Below, in pieces: positions 1 through 8,288 of a stretch of DNA of 45,882 nucleotides. The stretch's first letter is position 1, and each line of letters starts with the position of its first letter. Source of the DNA: Azoarcus sp. GTDB lineage: Bacteria > Pseudomonadota > Gammaproteobacteria > Burkholderiales > Rhodocyclaceae. Location: contig DYFV01000039.1 of assembly GCA_020725025.1 (NCBI GenBank), positions 1-45,882 on the forward strand, written 5' to 3'. The notes beneath the pieces are model-generated. The model was given only the letters and a program-made list of their open reading frames with translations, ran no database searches and was not told the origin of the DNA. Both the position numbers and the translations under genes were made by a program.

Positions 1-578
1 GCTTCGGTCTGCCCGCCCTGGCCGGTCTGGCCAGCCTGCGGCCGCGTCGCGCCCGATGCCTGCTGCTGCTGCGAAGACCCGGATTGCCCCTCGCCGGCGC
101 CCCACTGCTGCTGCGCCCCCAGGGACTGTTGCTGCTGGGGAGACGAGCCGGTGGTGGTGTGCTGCCCGCCCGGCTGCGAGATGCCGCAGACGGCCTGGCC
201 GCTCGGGCGCGGCCCTTCGGTCCGGGCGATGTCGGCGAGCGCCACGATGCCGACCAGCCGCTTGTCGCGGCTGACCACCGGCAGGCGGTGCAACTGGATG
301 TCGCCCATGTTCTGCGCGACGCTGCCGATGTCCTCGTCCTCGAAACAATACTTCACCTCGGCGCTCATCACGTCGCGCACTTTCGTGTCCGGCGAGCGCC
401 CCTGGGCCACCGCCCGCACCGCGATGTCGCGGTCGGTGATCATCCCCACCAGGCGGTCGTTCTCGCCCACGGGGAGCGAGCCGATCTCGCACTCGGCCAT
501 CACCTTGGCAACGTCGGCAATGGTTTCGTCCGGGTTTGCGACGCGCACGTCGCGGGTCATAGCTTCGCTGACTTGCAT
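1..578 (-). CDS. Tandem CBS-domain protein with Gln/Gly-rich tail (3' end outside window)
   Basis: Two CBS motifs form one adenine-nucleotide-sensing module. The first covers about residues 1-55 (starts MQVSEAMTRDV, contains GMITDRDIAVRA) and the second about 66-120 (VRDVMS, then HRLPVVSRDKRLVGIVALADI). After about residue 125 the protein changes into a low-complexity tail rich in Gln, Gly, Ser and Thr, with runs such as QQQQ, still open at the window edge. The start at 578 is set by a strong ribosome site (AGGAGGAG) just upstream. Stand-alone CBS pairs usually regulate or sense energy state; the partner is unknown. The tail is unusual for this family. It lies divergently from the oxidase cluster, across a gap holding a perfect 9-bp hairpin. 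The domain call is firm; the function is not known. Confidence 0.9.
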   Translation of the reverse strand, partial: MQVSEAMTRDVRVANPDETIADVAKVMAECEIGSLPVGENDRLVGMITDRDIAVRAVAQGRSPDTKVRDVMSAEVKYCFEDEDIGSVAQNMGDIQLHRLPVVSRDKRLVGIVALADIARTEGPRPSGQAVCGISQPGGQHTTTGSSPQQQQSLGAQQQWGAGEGQSGSSQQQQASGATRPQAGQTGQGGQTE

Positions 579-599
579 GCTTCTCCTCCTTCACGTTTG

Positions 600-621
600 C
601 CTGCAGCAAAGCTGCTGCAGG
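600..621. repeat. Perfect 9-bp inverted repeat between divergent genes
   Basis: CCTGCAGCA is followed by a 4-base loop (AAGC) and then TGCTGCAGG. It lies in the 107-bp gap between the CBS gene (leftward) and the CopD-like gene (rightward). No T-run follows on either strand, so it does not look like a terminator. It could be an operator, or a hairpin in the 5' untranslated region of the CBS mRNA just upstream of its ribosome site. Function is inferred only from position. Confidence 0.5.
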
Positions 622-685
622 TCGCTTCAAGCAACGCCTATTCCCGGATGCAGCAGGCGATGGCGCTTCGCCGCGAGGAGGCTCG

Positions 686-1108
686 ATGCTGTGGCTGCTG
701 AGCCTGCACATCGGCGCCCTGATAGCGTGGTGCGGCCTCCTCCTCTACCTGCCGGCGCTCCTCGCCACGGCCGGCAACCCCACAACGGACGGCGCCGCGC
801 TCGCGCGGGAACCGATCGCGCTCGCCCGGCCGCTTTTCAACCAGGTGGCGACCCCGGCGGCCCTGCTTGCCATCGCGAGCGGAACCGCGCTCTTCCTGGT
901 GGAGCAGATCGTCGGCACCTGGCTCATCATGAAGCTCACCGCGGTGTCGGGGATGGCGGCCTGCCACGTGCTGTGCGGCGCCCTCATCATGCGGCGCGAA
1001 CGGCAGCCGGCCGCCCCCGTCACCGGACCCGGCCTGGCGCTCGCGGCGCTGGCGGCGTTCTTCATGGCGGCGGTGCTGTGGCTGGTGCTCGCCAAGCCTT
1101 TCGCCTGA
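686..1108 (+). CDS. CopD-like / small integral membrane protein of oxidase cluster
   Basis: A 140-residue protein with about four hydrophobic segments (near 1-27, 55-75, 80-103 and 115-137). The start has a good ribosome site (GAGGAGG at 675-681). The N-terminal stretch LWLLSLHIGALIAWCGLLLYLP resembles CopD/HemJ-like membrane proteins, which carry a conserved His in the first helix (here H8). Such proteins often precede caa3-type oxidase genes, and coxB follows here after the convergent DUF2231 gene. A role in copper or heme handling for oxidase assembly is an inference from context. The exact function is unknown. Its 3' end is only 14 bases from that of the convergent DUF2231 gene. Confidence 0.7.
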   Translation: MLWLLSLHIGALIAWCGLLLYLPALLATAGNPTTDGAALAREPIALARPLFNQVATPAALLAIASGTALFLVEQIVGTWLIMKLTAVSGMAACHVLCGALIMRRERQPAAPVTGPGLALAALAAFFMAAVLWLVLAKPFA

Positions 1109-1122
1109 TGCGCCCGTCGCGC

Positions 1123-1572
1123 TCAATCGACCTCGACCCCCACCGCGTGCTCGTACACCAGCAGCCCGCCGAGCCAGCCGGTTACCGCGATGAGCGCCGC
1201 GGTCAGCAGGGAGATGTAAAGGCCCCAGGGAAAGACGGCCTCGCTGGCGATGTAGCGCTGCAGCCAGTTGAGCGAGGCCAGCGAGAGCATCATCACCGCC
1301 AGCAGCGCATGGCACCAGCCGGTCATGAGGCGGCGGATGCGGCGCACCGTGAAGAGGTCCACCAGGCCGAAGAGGCTCGCCAGCCAGCCGCCGAATGTCC
1401 CCACCCCGGAGAGCCACAGGCCGGCGCGCGCCCAGAAGATGTCGCCGGTGAGGACGAAGGCGACGTCGGTGGCGACCAGCCCGAAAAGCGCCGCCACCGG
1501 GAAATGCACCATGGCCGGATGGAGCGGATGGCCGCCCAGCGCGGCACGGCTGCGTATGGTCTCTTCGGGCAT
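1123..1572 (-). CDS. DUF2231-type membrane protein
   Basis: A 149-residue protein that begins MPEETIRSRAALGGHPLHPA. The motif GHPLHPAMVHFPVA (about residues 14-27) is the hallmark of DUF2231 proteins, and about four membrane helices follow. The start is supported by GAGGAGG upstream on the minus strand. DUF2231 proteins are frequent companions of c-type oxidase and other redox gene clusters; no activity is established. The start codon lies only 21 bases from the oppositely directed coxB start, so the two genes' control regions must overlap each other or their coding sequences. Confidence 0.8.
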   Translation of the reverse strand: MPEETIRSRAALGGHPLHPAMVHFPVAALFGLVATDVAFVLTGDIFWARAGLWLSGVGTFGGWLASLFGLVDLFTVRRIRRLMTGWCHALLAVMMLSLASLNWLQRYIASEAVFPWGLYISLLTAALIAVTGWLGGLLVYEHAVGVEVD

Positions 1573-1593
1573 CGAAATTCCTCCTCGGGCGGC

Positions 1594-2589
1594 ATGCGAA
1601 GTTCCCGGTCTCCCACCTGGCCGCTCCTTGCGGCGGCCACCGCCCAGCTCGTCGCCTGCGCCGGCCCCCAATCGACTCTCGATCCGGTCGGCCCCTCGGC
1701 GCAGGTGGTAGCGGCCCTGTGGTGGGGCATGCTCGCGCTCTTCACCCTGGTGTTCGCGGTGGTGGTTGCACTGTGGCTCTACGCCATGCGCCGCAAGCCG
1801 CGCGCCCGGGACAGGGAGACCGAGCGTCGGACGGGGATGCGCTGGATCGTGGGCGGCGGCGTGATGCTCCCTGTCGCCAGCATCTCGGTTCTGCTCGCCT
1901 TCGGCATGCCGGCGGGTCAGCACATACGCGCGCTGCCCGGGAGTGGGCCGCCGCTGGTGGTGGACGTGATCGGCCACCAGTGGTGGTGGGAGGTCCGCTA
2001 TCCCCAGTCGGGCGTGGTGACCGCCAACCAGCTCCTGCTGCCGGCGGGCCGGCCGGTGGACCTGCGGGTGACCAGCGCCGACGTGATCCACAGCTTCTGG
2101 GTGCCGCGCCTGGCGGGCAAGATCGACATGCTCCCGGGCACGGTCAATGTGCTGCGCCTCGTCGCCGACCGGCCGGCGGTGCTGCGCGGGCAGTGCGCCG
2201 AGTTCTGCGGTGCGCAGCACGCACTGATGGTGCTCGCGGTCGAGGCGGTGAGCGCGGAGCGCTTCGAGGGGTGGCTCGCCGCGCGGCGCGCGCCGGCACC
2301 GCCTCCGTTGTCGGAGCACGCCGCCGCGGTCGAGGCCTTCCGGCCGTACTGCGGCCGCTGCCACCGGGTGGCGGGGGTGAGCGAGGGCCGCGCCGGTCCG
2401 GACCTCACCGACGTGGGCGCGCGCCCGACCCTCGGCGCGGGCGCCCTGCCGAACCGGCCCGGCGCCCTGCGCCGCTGGCTGCACGATCACCAGGAGCTCA
2501 AGCCCGGCAACAAGATGCCGGTGCACGACCGGCTCGCCCCCGGCGAGCTCGACGCGATCGCGGACTGGCTGGAGACCCTCGCGCCATGA
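1594..2589 (+). CDS. coxB: Cytochrome c oxidase subunit II with fused cytochrome c (caa3 type)
   Basis: This subunit takes electrons and passes them through the CuA centre to subunit I. It is 331 residues long. The N-terminus is a lipoprotein signal with lipobox LVAC, giving lipidated Cys22. Two helices follow (about 40-65 and 84-104), then a periplasmic cupredoxin domain with the GHQWWWEVRYP motif. CuA ligands are visible: H166, C201, E203, C205, H209 and M212 (CAEFCGAQHALM). The C-terminus is a cytochrome c domain with CGRCH (C253, C256, H257) and probable axial Met308 (GNKMP). The lipobox supports the start at 1594, although no purine-rich ribosome site precedes it. The stop overlaps the next start as ATGA. 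Confidence 0.95.
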   Translation: MRSSRSPTWPLLAAATAQLVACAGPQSTLDPVGPSAQVVAALWWGMLALFTLVFAVVVALWLYAMRRKPRARDRETERRTGMRWIVGGGVMLPVASISVLLAFGMPAGQHIRALPGSGPPLVVDVIGHQWWWEVRYPQSGVVTANQLLLPAGRPVDLRVTSADVIHSFWVPRLAGKIDMLPGTVNVLRLVADRPAVLRGQCAEFCGAQHALMVLAVEAVSAERFEGWLAARRAPAPPPLSEHAAAVEAFRPYCGRCHRVAGVSEGRAGPDLTDVGARPTLGAGALPNRPGALRRWLHDHQELKPGNKMPVHDRLAPGELDAIADWLETLAP

Positions 2590-5102
2590 GCGACAGCGAC
2601 GCGCGCCATCCGGACGTGCTCCACGAGGAGTTCAACGAGGTCTGGGGCAACCCGCGCGGCTGGCGGGCGCTCACCATCGTGAATCACAGCACCATCGGGC
2701 TGCGCTTCCTGTACACCGGGCTCGCCTTCTTCCTCGTCGGGGGGCTCCTCGCGATGCTGATGCGGGCCCAGCTCGCGCTGCCGGCGCAGACGCTCCTCGA
2801 CCACCATTTCTACAACCAGGCGTTCACCATGCACGGCACGGTGATGATGTTCCTCTTCGCCGTGCCGGTGCTGGAGGGGCTGGCGGTCTACCTCGTGCCC
2901 AAGATGCTGGGCGCGCGCGACCTGGTCTTCCCGCGGCTGTCCGCCCTCGGCTACTGGTGCTATCTCTTCGGCGGCCTGATCCTGCTCGCCAGCCTGCCCC
3001 TCGGGCTCGCTCCGGACGCCGGCTGGTTCATGTACGTGCCGCTGTCGGGCAAGGCCTTCACGCCCGGGGTCAGCGCCGACTTCTGGCTGCTCGGGATCAC
3101 CTTCGTGGAGATCTCGGCGGTGTCGGCCGGGGTGGAGCTGGTGGTGTCCATCCTGCGCGGGCGCACCTCGGGCATGGCCCTCGACCGCATGCCGATCTTC
3201 GCCTGGTACATCCTGGTGACCTCGCTGATGATCGTGGTGGGCTTTCCGCCGCTCATCCTCGGCTCCGTCCTGCTCGAGCTCGAGCGCGCCGCCGGGCTGC
3301 CCTTCTTCGACGTCACCCGGGGCGGCGACCCGGTGCTGTGGCAGCACCTGTTCTGGCTCTTCGGCCACCCGGAGGTCTACATCATCTTCCTGCCCGCGGC
3401 CGGCATCGTGAGCACGGTGCTGCCGGTGTTCGCGCGCCGCCCCCTGGTGGGCTACCGGTGGGTGGTGGCGGCGATCATCGGCACCGGCTTCATCAGCTTC
3501 GGCCTGTGGGTGCATCACATGTTCACCGTGGGCATCCCCTTTCTCGCCCAGGCCTTCTTCTCCGCCGCCAGCATGCTGGTGGCGGTGCCAACCGGGATCC
3601 AGGTGTTCGCCTGGCTCGCCACCCTGTGGACCGGACGGCCGGTGTTCCATTTGCCCATGCTGTGGGTGACGGGTTTCCTGGTGATCTTCGTCCTCGGGGG
3701 ACTCACCGGCGTGATGCTCGCGCTGGCACCCTTCGACTGGCAGGTGCACGACACCCATTTCGTGGTGGCCCACCTGCACTACGTACTGGTGGGCGGCATG
3801 CTGTTCCCCCTGATCGCGGGGCTCTACTACTGGCTACCCCACGTCTGCGGCCGCATGCCTTCCGAACGGCTGGGGCGCTGGGGCTTCTGGCTGGTGTTCG
3901 GCGGCTTCAACCTCACCTTCCTGGTGATGCACTGGACGGGCCTCCTGGGCATGCCGCGGCGGATCTACACCTACGAGCCGGACCTCGGCTGGGACCTGCC
4001 CAACCTCGTCTCCTCGATCGGCGGCTTCGTGATGGCTATCGGCCTCGCCATGGTGACGGCCGACCTGGCCCTGCATTTCCGCTTCGGGCGCCGCGCGGCG
4101 ACGAATCCCTGGCACGCCGACACCCTCGAATGGGCCACCGCCATGCCGCCCAGCCCCTACAACTTCGGGAGCCTGCCGCACACGACCACGCGCCACCCCC
4201 TGTGGGAGCAGCCCGAGCTCCCGACCACCATCGCCGAGGGTCGCCACGCCCTGTCCACCGCCGACCACGGGCGGCGGGAAACCTGGGGCAGCGACCCGGT
4301 CACCGGTCAGGTGCGCGAGATCATCCACCTGCCGGGCAACACCTGGCTGCCCTTCTGGGTCGCGGCCGCGATCGCGGTGGTGTGCGTGGCGCTGCTCGCA
4401 AGCGCCTACCCGCTCGCCGCGCTGGCGACCGGCGTGGTCCTCGTTCTGGTGCTGCGCTGGTCCTGGGAGAACGGCGCGCACCCGCTGGCGGCGCCGGATG
4501 CGCGCACCGCCCCCGGCGACCCGCCCCTGCACTCGCGCACCTTCGACGGCCCGGGTCTTTGGGGCATGGGCGTGACGCTGCTCGCCGACGCCGCCCTCTA
4601 TCTGTCGCTGCTCTTCGGCTGGTTCTACCTGTGGACGGTGGCGCCGCTGTGGCGGATGCCGCCGAGCCCGCCGGTGGGCGCCTGGCCTCTTTTCGCCGAC
4701 GGGGTACTGCTCACTGCCGCCGCATTGGGGTTCCGGAACACGGCGCGGAGCCTGCGCGGCGGCGCCATCGCGGCCCTGGAGCACCGCCTGTGGGCCGTCG
4801 CCGGGCTGGGCCTGGTGCAGAGCGCGGGCCTCGCTTGGCTCCTCCTCGCCGCGCCGCTCGCCCCGCGGGCCGGCGCCCACGACGCGGTGATCGCGGTGAC
4901 GCTGACCTACGTGCTCTTGCACTGCGTGCTCGCCGTCGTGCTGACCGCCCTGCAGGCGCTGCGGGTGCGGCGCGGCTACGTGGGGCATCTCGCGCCCTAC
5001 GAGCCGGCGGTGCTCGCCCAGTGGTGGTGGTACTGCGTGGGGGCGTTCTGGACCAGTTGGCTCGCCCTGGCCGTGCTGCCGCAGTTCTGGGGCGCGCCAT
5101 GA
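2586..5102 (+). CDS. coxA: Cytochrome c oxidase subunit I-III fusion with altered proton channels
   Basis: An 838-residue fusion. Residues 1 to about 530 are the heme-copper core and about 600-838 are a subunit III domain. The core reduces O2 at heme a3-CuB. Ligands seen: H83 and H398 for heme a, H396 for heme a3, and H261, H310 and H311 for CuB. The cross-linking Tyr265 is in GHPEVY. Glu263 marks an A1-type site, and Asp112 (D-channel entry) is kept. Two features depart from the canonical enzyme. The K-channel lysine (PTGIK) is Gln339 (PTGIQ). The two Asn residues of the D channel are Val101 and Ser118 (Paracoccus N113 and N131). Arg pair RR is kept in MPRRIY. It overlaps coxB and the next gene by 4 bases each, so it is one operon. 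Confidence 0.93.
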   Translation: MSDSDARHPDVLHEEFNEVWGNPRGWRALTIVNHSTIGLRFLYTGLAFFLVGGLLAMLMRAQLALPAQTLLDHHFYNQAFTMHGTVMMFLFAVPVLEGLAVYLVPKMLGARDLVFPRLSALGYWCYLFGGLILLASLPLGLAPDAGWFMYVPLSGKAFTPGVSADFWLLGITFVEISAVSAGVELVVSILRGRTSGMALDRMPIFAWYILVTSLMIVVGFPPLILGSVLLELERAAGLPFFDVTRGGDPVLWQHLFWLFGHPEVYIIFLPAAGIVSTVLPVFARRPLVGYRWVVAAIIGTGFISFGLWVHHMFTVGIPFLAQAFFSAASMLVAVPTGIQVFAWLATLWTGRPVFHLPMLWVTGFLVIFVLGGLTGVMLALAPFDWQVHDTHFVVAHLHYVLVGGMLFPLIAGLYYWLPHVCGRMPSERLGRWGFWLVFGGFNLTFLVMHWTGLLGMPRRIYTYEPDLGWDLPNLVSSIGGFVMAIGLAMVTADLALHFRFGRRAATNPWHADTLEWATAMPPSPYNFGSLPHTTTRHPLWEQPELPTTIAEGRHALSTADHGRRETWGSDPVTGQVREIIHLPGNTWLPFWVAAAIAVVCVALLASAYPLAALATGVVLVLVLRWSWENGAHPLAAPDARTAPGDPPLHSRTFDGPGLWGMGVTLLADAALYLSLLFGWFYLWTVAPLWRMPPSPPVGAWPLFADGVLLTAAALGFRNTARSLRGGAIAALEHRLWAVAGLGLVQSAGLAWLLLAAPLAPRAGAHDAVIAVTLTYVLLHCVLAVVLTALQALRVRRGYVGHLAPYEPAVLAQWWWYCVGAFWTSWLALAVLPQFWGAP

Positions 5103-5443
5103 GACCGGCACCGGCTCACCCCCTGCATCTCGCACTCGGCTTCACCGTGTGGAGCGCCTGGCTCGTTGCGGCCTACGGCGGGCTCACCGTGGGCTGCGTC
5201 CTCGCTCCGCCCCCGCCTGCGGACGGCCCCATCAACTGGATCAATGGCGTGCTGGGCCTGCTCACCGTGCTGACCGTCGCCGGGCTGCTGTACCTGGCGT
5301 GGCGCTGCGCGCGGGCGGCCGTGGAAGGCGACGCGCGGCCCAGCCGCTTCGTGCCGGCGGTGGGGGCGGTGCTGCACGGGGCGGCGGCGTTCTCGACCGT
5401 CTTCACGGGGCTACCGCTGGCGGTGTTGGCGCCGTGTGTCTAG
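5099..5443 (+). CDS. Small membrane protein of oxidase operon, unknown function
   Basis: A 114-residue protein whose start overlaps the oxidase stop (ATGA), so it is translationally coupled. Three hydrophobic stretches are visible, at about 10-32, 46-66 and 86-112. No cofactor-binding motif is seen. Small membrane proteins at the end of caa3 operons may act as accessory or assembly subunits (subunit IV-like), but nothing in the sequence proves that. The gene ends 88 bases before the convergent pepN stop, in a gap holding a REP-like palindrome. Confidence 0.7.
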   Translation: MRPAPAHPLHLALGFTVWSAWLVAAYGGLTVGCVLAPPPPADGPINWINGVLGLLTVLTVAGLLYLAWRCARAAVEGDARPSRFVPAVGAVLHGAAAFSTVFTGLPLAVLAPCV

Positions 5444-5472
5444 GAGTGCCGAGCGAGCGCGCGGTCGCCACT

Positions 5473-5500
5473 CCCCGGATTCCGCTGCGCTGCATCCGGG
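5473..5500. repeat. REP-like palindromic repeat, copy A
   Basis: A 28-bp imperfect palindrome. Outer arms CCCCGGAT and ATCCGGG enclose TCCGCTGCGCTGC. The same element recurs at 32147-32178, 32216-32247, 44474-44505 and 44532-44566. This copy is single and lies in the 88-bp gap between two convergent genes (the end of the oxidase operon and pepN). The position suggests a role in 3'-end formation or mRNA stability, as for other REP elements. Confidence 0.75.
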
Positions 5501-5531
5501 ACGGGCGTCGCCGCCCGCCCCGCCGCCGGAC

Positions 5532-8222
5532 TCACCCCGCCAGAGCCTTCGCCACGATCTCCGACACTCCCGCCGACAGACCGGAGTAGGCCGCCACCCG
5601 CTCGAGCTGCGGGCGGATGCTGGCCTGCAGGGCCGGGGTGAAGCGGCGCCAGTTCTCGAGGGCACGTGCCATGCGGGCGGCCACCTGGGGATTGCGCGCG
5701 TCGAGGGCGATCACCTGCTCGGCCCAGAAGGCGTGGCCACTGCCGTCCGGTGCGTGGAACTCGGCCGGGTTGGCGCGGAAGAAGCCGCCGAGGAGCGCAT
5801 ACACCTTGTTCGGGTTGGCGAGGCTGAAGGCGGCGTCGTCCATGAGCGCCCGCACCCGCTCAAGCACCGGCGGCTCGGCGGGATCCCAGCGCCATGCGCT
5901 CGCCTGCAGCGCGAACCACTTGTCGAGCACCAGCGCGTCCTGGCGGAAGCGCGCATGGAAGGCCTCGAGCGCCTCGCGGCGGGACGGGCTCGCGCTGTTG
6001 GTCAGGGCGGCGAGCGCACCGAAACCCTCGGTCATGTTCGCGAAGCGGGCGAACCGGGTCTGGGCTTGGGCGAGCCCGTCTTCCACGCCCGCAGCGGCCA
6101 GGTAGCGCAGGGCGAGGTTGGCCAGGGCGCGCCGGCCGGCGTCCGCGGGGTGGTAGCGGTAAGGACCGTGGACGGCCAGCTCGCTCACCAGCGCGAGCCA
6201 GTCGGCGGCCAGCCGCGTGCCGAGCTCGCTCATCAGGTGCATGAGCGCCGCGCGCAGCGGGCCCGGATCGGCCGGGCTCATGCGCTCGAGCAGGAAGGCT
6301 TCGCCGGGAAGGGTGGCCGCCTGGGCACGGAAGGCCGGGTCGAGGGCGCCGTTCATCAGCACCGCGCGGAAGGCGTCGACGAAGGCGTCCGGCACGGCGA
6401 GCGGCCGGCCGGCGCCGGCATCCGCGGCCAGAGCCAGCACGACCCGCTCGGTGTAGCGCTGGGCGGCGTCCCAGCGGTTGAAGGCGTCGGCGTCGTGGGC
6501 CATGCGGAAGGCGAGCGTGGCGTCGTCCTCCGCGAGCTCCAGGATCACCGGGGCCGAGAAGCCGCGCAGCAGCGAGGGGACCGGCGCGACGTCCACCTCG
6601 ACGAAGCGGAAGGTCTGCTCCGCCTCGCGGAGCGCGAGCACCTTGGTGGTGGCGCCGCCGTGGTTCTCGCCCTCCAGGTGCAGCGGCAGGTCGGCGCCGT
6701 CCGGCCCCAGGAGGCCTACCGCCACCGGGATCACCAGCGGCAGCTTCTCCGGCTGGCCCGGCGTGGGCGGCGTGTGCTGAGCGAGCGTCAGGGTGAAGGT
6801 CCGCTCGGCGGCGTCGTAGCGGCCTTCGGCGCGCACCCGCGGCGTGCCCGCCTGGGAGTACCAGCGCATGAACTGGTCCAGGTCGCGGCCGTTGGCCTCG
6901 GCCATGGCGTCGACGAAGTCGTCGCAGGTCACCGCCTGGCCGTCGTAGTAGCTGAAGTACTGGTCCATGCCGTTGCGGAAACCCTCGTGGCCCAGCAGGG
7001 TGTGCAGCATGCGGATGACCTCGGCCCCCTTCTCGTACACCGTCGCGGTGTAGAAGTTGTCGATCTCCTGGTAGCTGTCCGGGCGGATGGGGTGGGCCAT
7101 GGGGCCGGCGTCCTCGGCGAACTGGGCGGCGCGCAGCACCCGCACGTCGTCGATGCGCTTGACCGCGCGGGCCGAGGCCGCGCCCTCGGGACCGGCCGCG
7201 CGGGCGAGCATGTCGGCCGAGAACTGCTGGTCGCGGAACACCGTGAGGCCTTCCTTGAGGGTGAGCTGGAACCAGTCGCGGCAGGTGACGCGGTTGCCGG
7301 TCCAGTTGTGGAAGTACTCGTGGGCGACCACGCTCTCGATGTGCTCGTAGTCCACGTCGGTGGCGGTGTCGGGCTTGGCGAGCACGTACTTGGCGTTGAA
7401 GAGGTTGAGCCCCTTGTTCTCCATCGCCCCCATGTTGAAGTCGGAGACCGCGACGATCATGAAGCGGTCCAGATCCAGCTCCAGGCCGAAGGCCTCCTCG
7501 TCCCAGCGCAGGGAATGCACCAGGGAATCCATGGCGTGGTGGGTGCGGTCGAGGTTGCCGTCCTCCACCCACACCTGCAGCAGCACCTCGCGGCCCGAGG
7601 AGGTGGTCACGGTGCGCTCGAGGGCCACGAGCTTCGCCGCGACCAGGGCGAACAGGTAGGACGGCTTCGGGAAGGGGTCCTCCCACTTCGCGTAGTGGCG
7701 GCCGTCCTCGCGGCGGCCCTGCTCGATCAGGTTGCCGTTGGAGAGCAGCACCGGGCAGGCGGCGGCATCGGCCTCGAGGGTGACGGTGTAGCGCGCCATC
7801 ACGTCGGGGCGGTCGGGGAAGAAGGTGATGCGCCGGAAGCCTTCCGCCTCGCACTGGGTGAAGAAACCACCGCGCGACAGGTAGAGCCCGGAGAGGGTGG
7901 TGTTGGCAGAGGGATTCACCCGGCTCACCACCTCGATCTCGGCGGCGTCGCCCACGAGGCGAACTTCCAGCCCGTCCTCGGAGGGGGTGACCTGCCCGGG
8001 GGCGGGGTCCGCGCCGTCGATGGCGATCCGCATCAGCTGGATGTCCTCGCCGAAAAGCGTGAGCGGCGCGGGCAGCACCTCCGGGTTGCGCACGCAGCGC
8101 ATGCGGCTGGTGACGACGGTGACCTCCGGGTCGAGGTCGAAATGCAGGTCGATGGTCTCGACGCGCCAGGCGAGGGGCCGGTAGTCGGCGCGATGGATGG
8201 TTGGGGCTTGCTCGGTCTTCAT
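5532..8222 (-). CDS. pepN: Aminopeptidase N (M1 zinc metallopeptidase)
   Basis: An 896-residue protein of normal length for bacterial PepN. It removes N-terminal amino acids from peptides in the cytoplasm. The substrate-binding motif GAMEN is at 265-269. The zinc site HEYFH is at 301-305, with the third ligand Glu324 in LKEGLTVF, matching the E. coli PepN arrangement. The long helical C-terminal domain is complete. The ATG at 8222 begins MKTEQAPTIHRADYRPLAW, a typical PepN N-terminus. The gene lies 66 bases behind the USP gene on the same strand. It probably has its own promoter, since a TATACT box is in that gap. Confidence 0.97.
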   Translation of the reverse strand: MKTEQAPTIHRADYRPLAWRVETIDLHFDLDPEVTVVTSRMRCVRNPEVLPAPLTLFGEDIQLMRIAIDGADPAPGQVTPSEDGLEVRLVGDAAEIEVVSRVNPSANTTLSGLYLSRGGFFTQCEAEGFRRITFFPDRPDVMARYTVTLEADAAACPVLLSNGNLIEQGRREDGRHYAKWEDPFPKPSYLFALVAAKLVALERTVTTSSGREVLLQVWVEDGNLDRTHHAMDSLVHSLRWDEEAFGLELDLDRFMIVAVSDFNMGAMENKGLNLFNAKYVLAKPDTATDVDYEHIESVVAHEYFHNWTGNRVTCRDWFQLTLKEGLTVFRDQQFSADMLARAAGPEGAASARAVKRIDDVRVLRAAQFAEDAGPMAHPIRPDSYQEIDNFYTATVYEKGAEVIRMLHTLLGHEGFRNGMDQYFSYYDGQAVTCDDFVDAMAEANGRDLDQFMRWYSQAGTPRVRAEGRYDAAERTFTLTLAQHTPPTPGQPEKLPLVIPVAVGLLGPDGADLPLHLEGENHGGATTKVLALREAEQTFRFVEVDVAPVPSLLRGFSAPVILELAEDDATLAFRMAHDADAFNRWDAAQRYTERVVLALAADAGAGRPLAVPDAFVDAFRAVLMNGALDPAFRAQAATLPGEAFLLERMSPADPGPLRAALMHLMSELGTRLAADWLALVSELAVHGPYRYHPADAGRRALANLALRYLAAAGVEDGLAQAQTRFARFANMTEGFGALAALTNSASPSRREALEAFHARFRQDALVLDKWFALQASAWRWDPAEPPVLERVRALMDDAAFSLANPNKVYALLGGFFRANPAEFHAPDGSGHAFWAEQVIALDARNPQVAARMARALENWRRFTPALQASIRPQLERVAAYSGLSAGVSEIVAKALAG

Positions 8223-8239
8223 TGTTGTGGACTCCGGGT

Positions 8240-8275
8240 TTCCCGCGCGGCGCGGGAAGAAACGGCAAGAGTATA
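8240..8275 (-). promoter_or_regulatory. Possible pepN -10 box and hairpin
   Basis: On the minus strand a TATACT hexamer (8275-8270) is followed by an 8-bp perfect hairpin, TTCCCGCG with a CCG loop and CGCGGGAA (8258-8240). The pepN start at 8222 comes next. No good -35 hexamer is visible at the right distance. No T-run follows the hairpin, so it does not look like a terminator of the preceding USP gene. It may be a leader hairpin or an operator. The call is weak. Confidence 0.35.
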
Positions 8276-8288
8276 CGGGTGGGGACCC

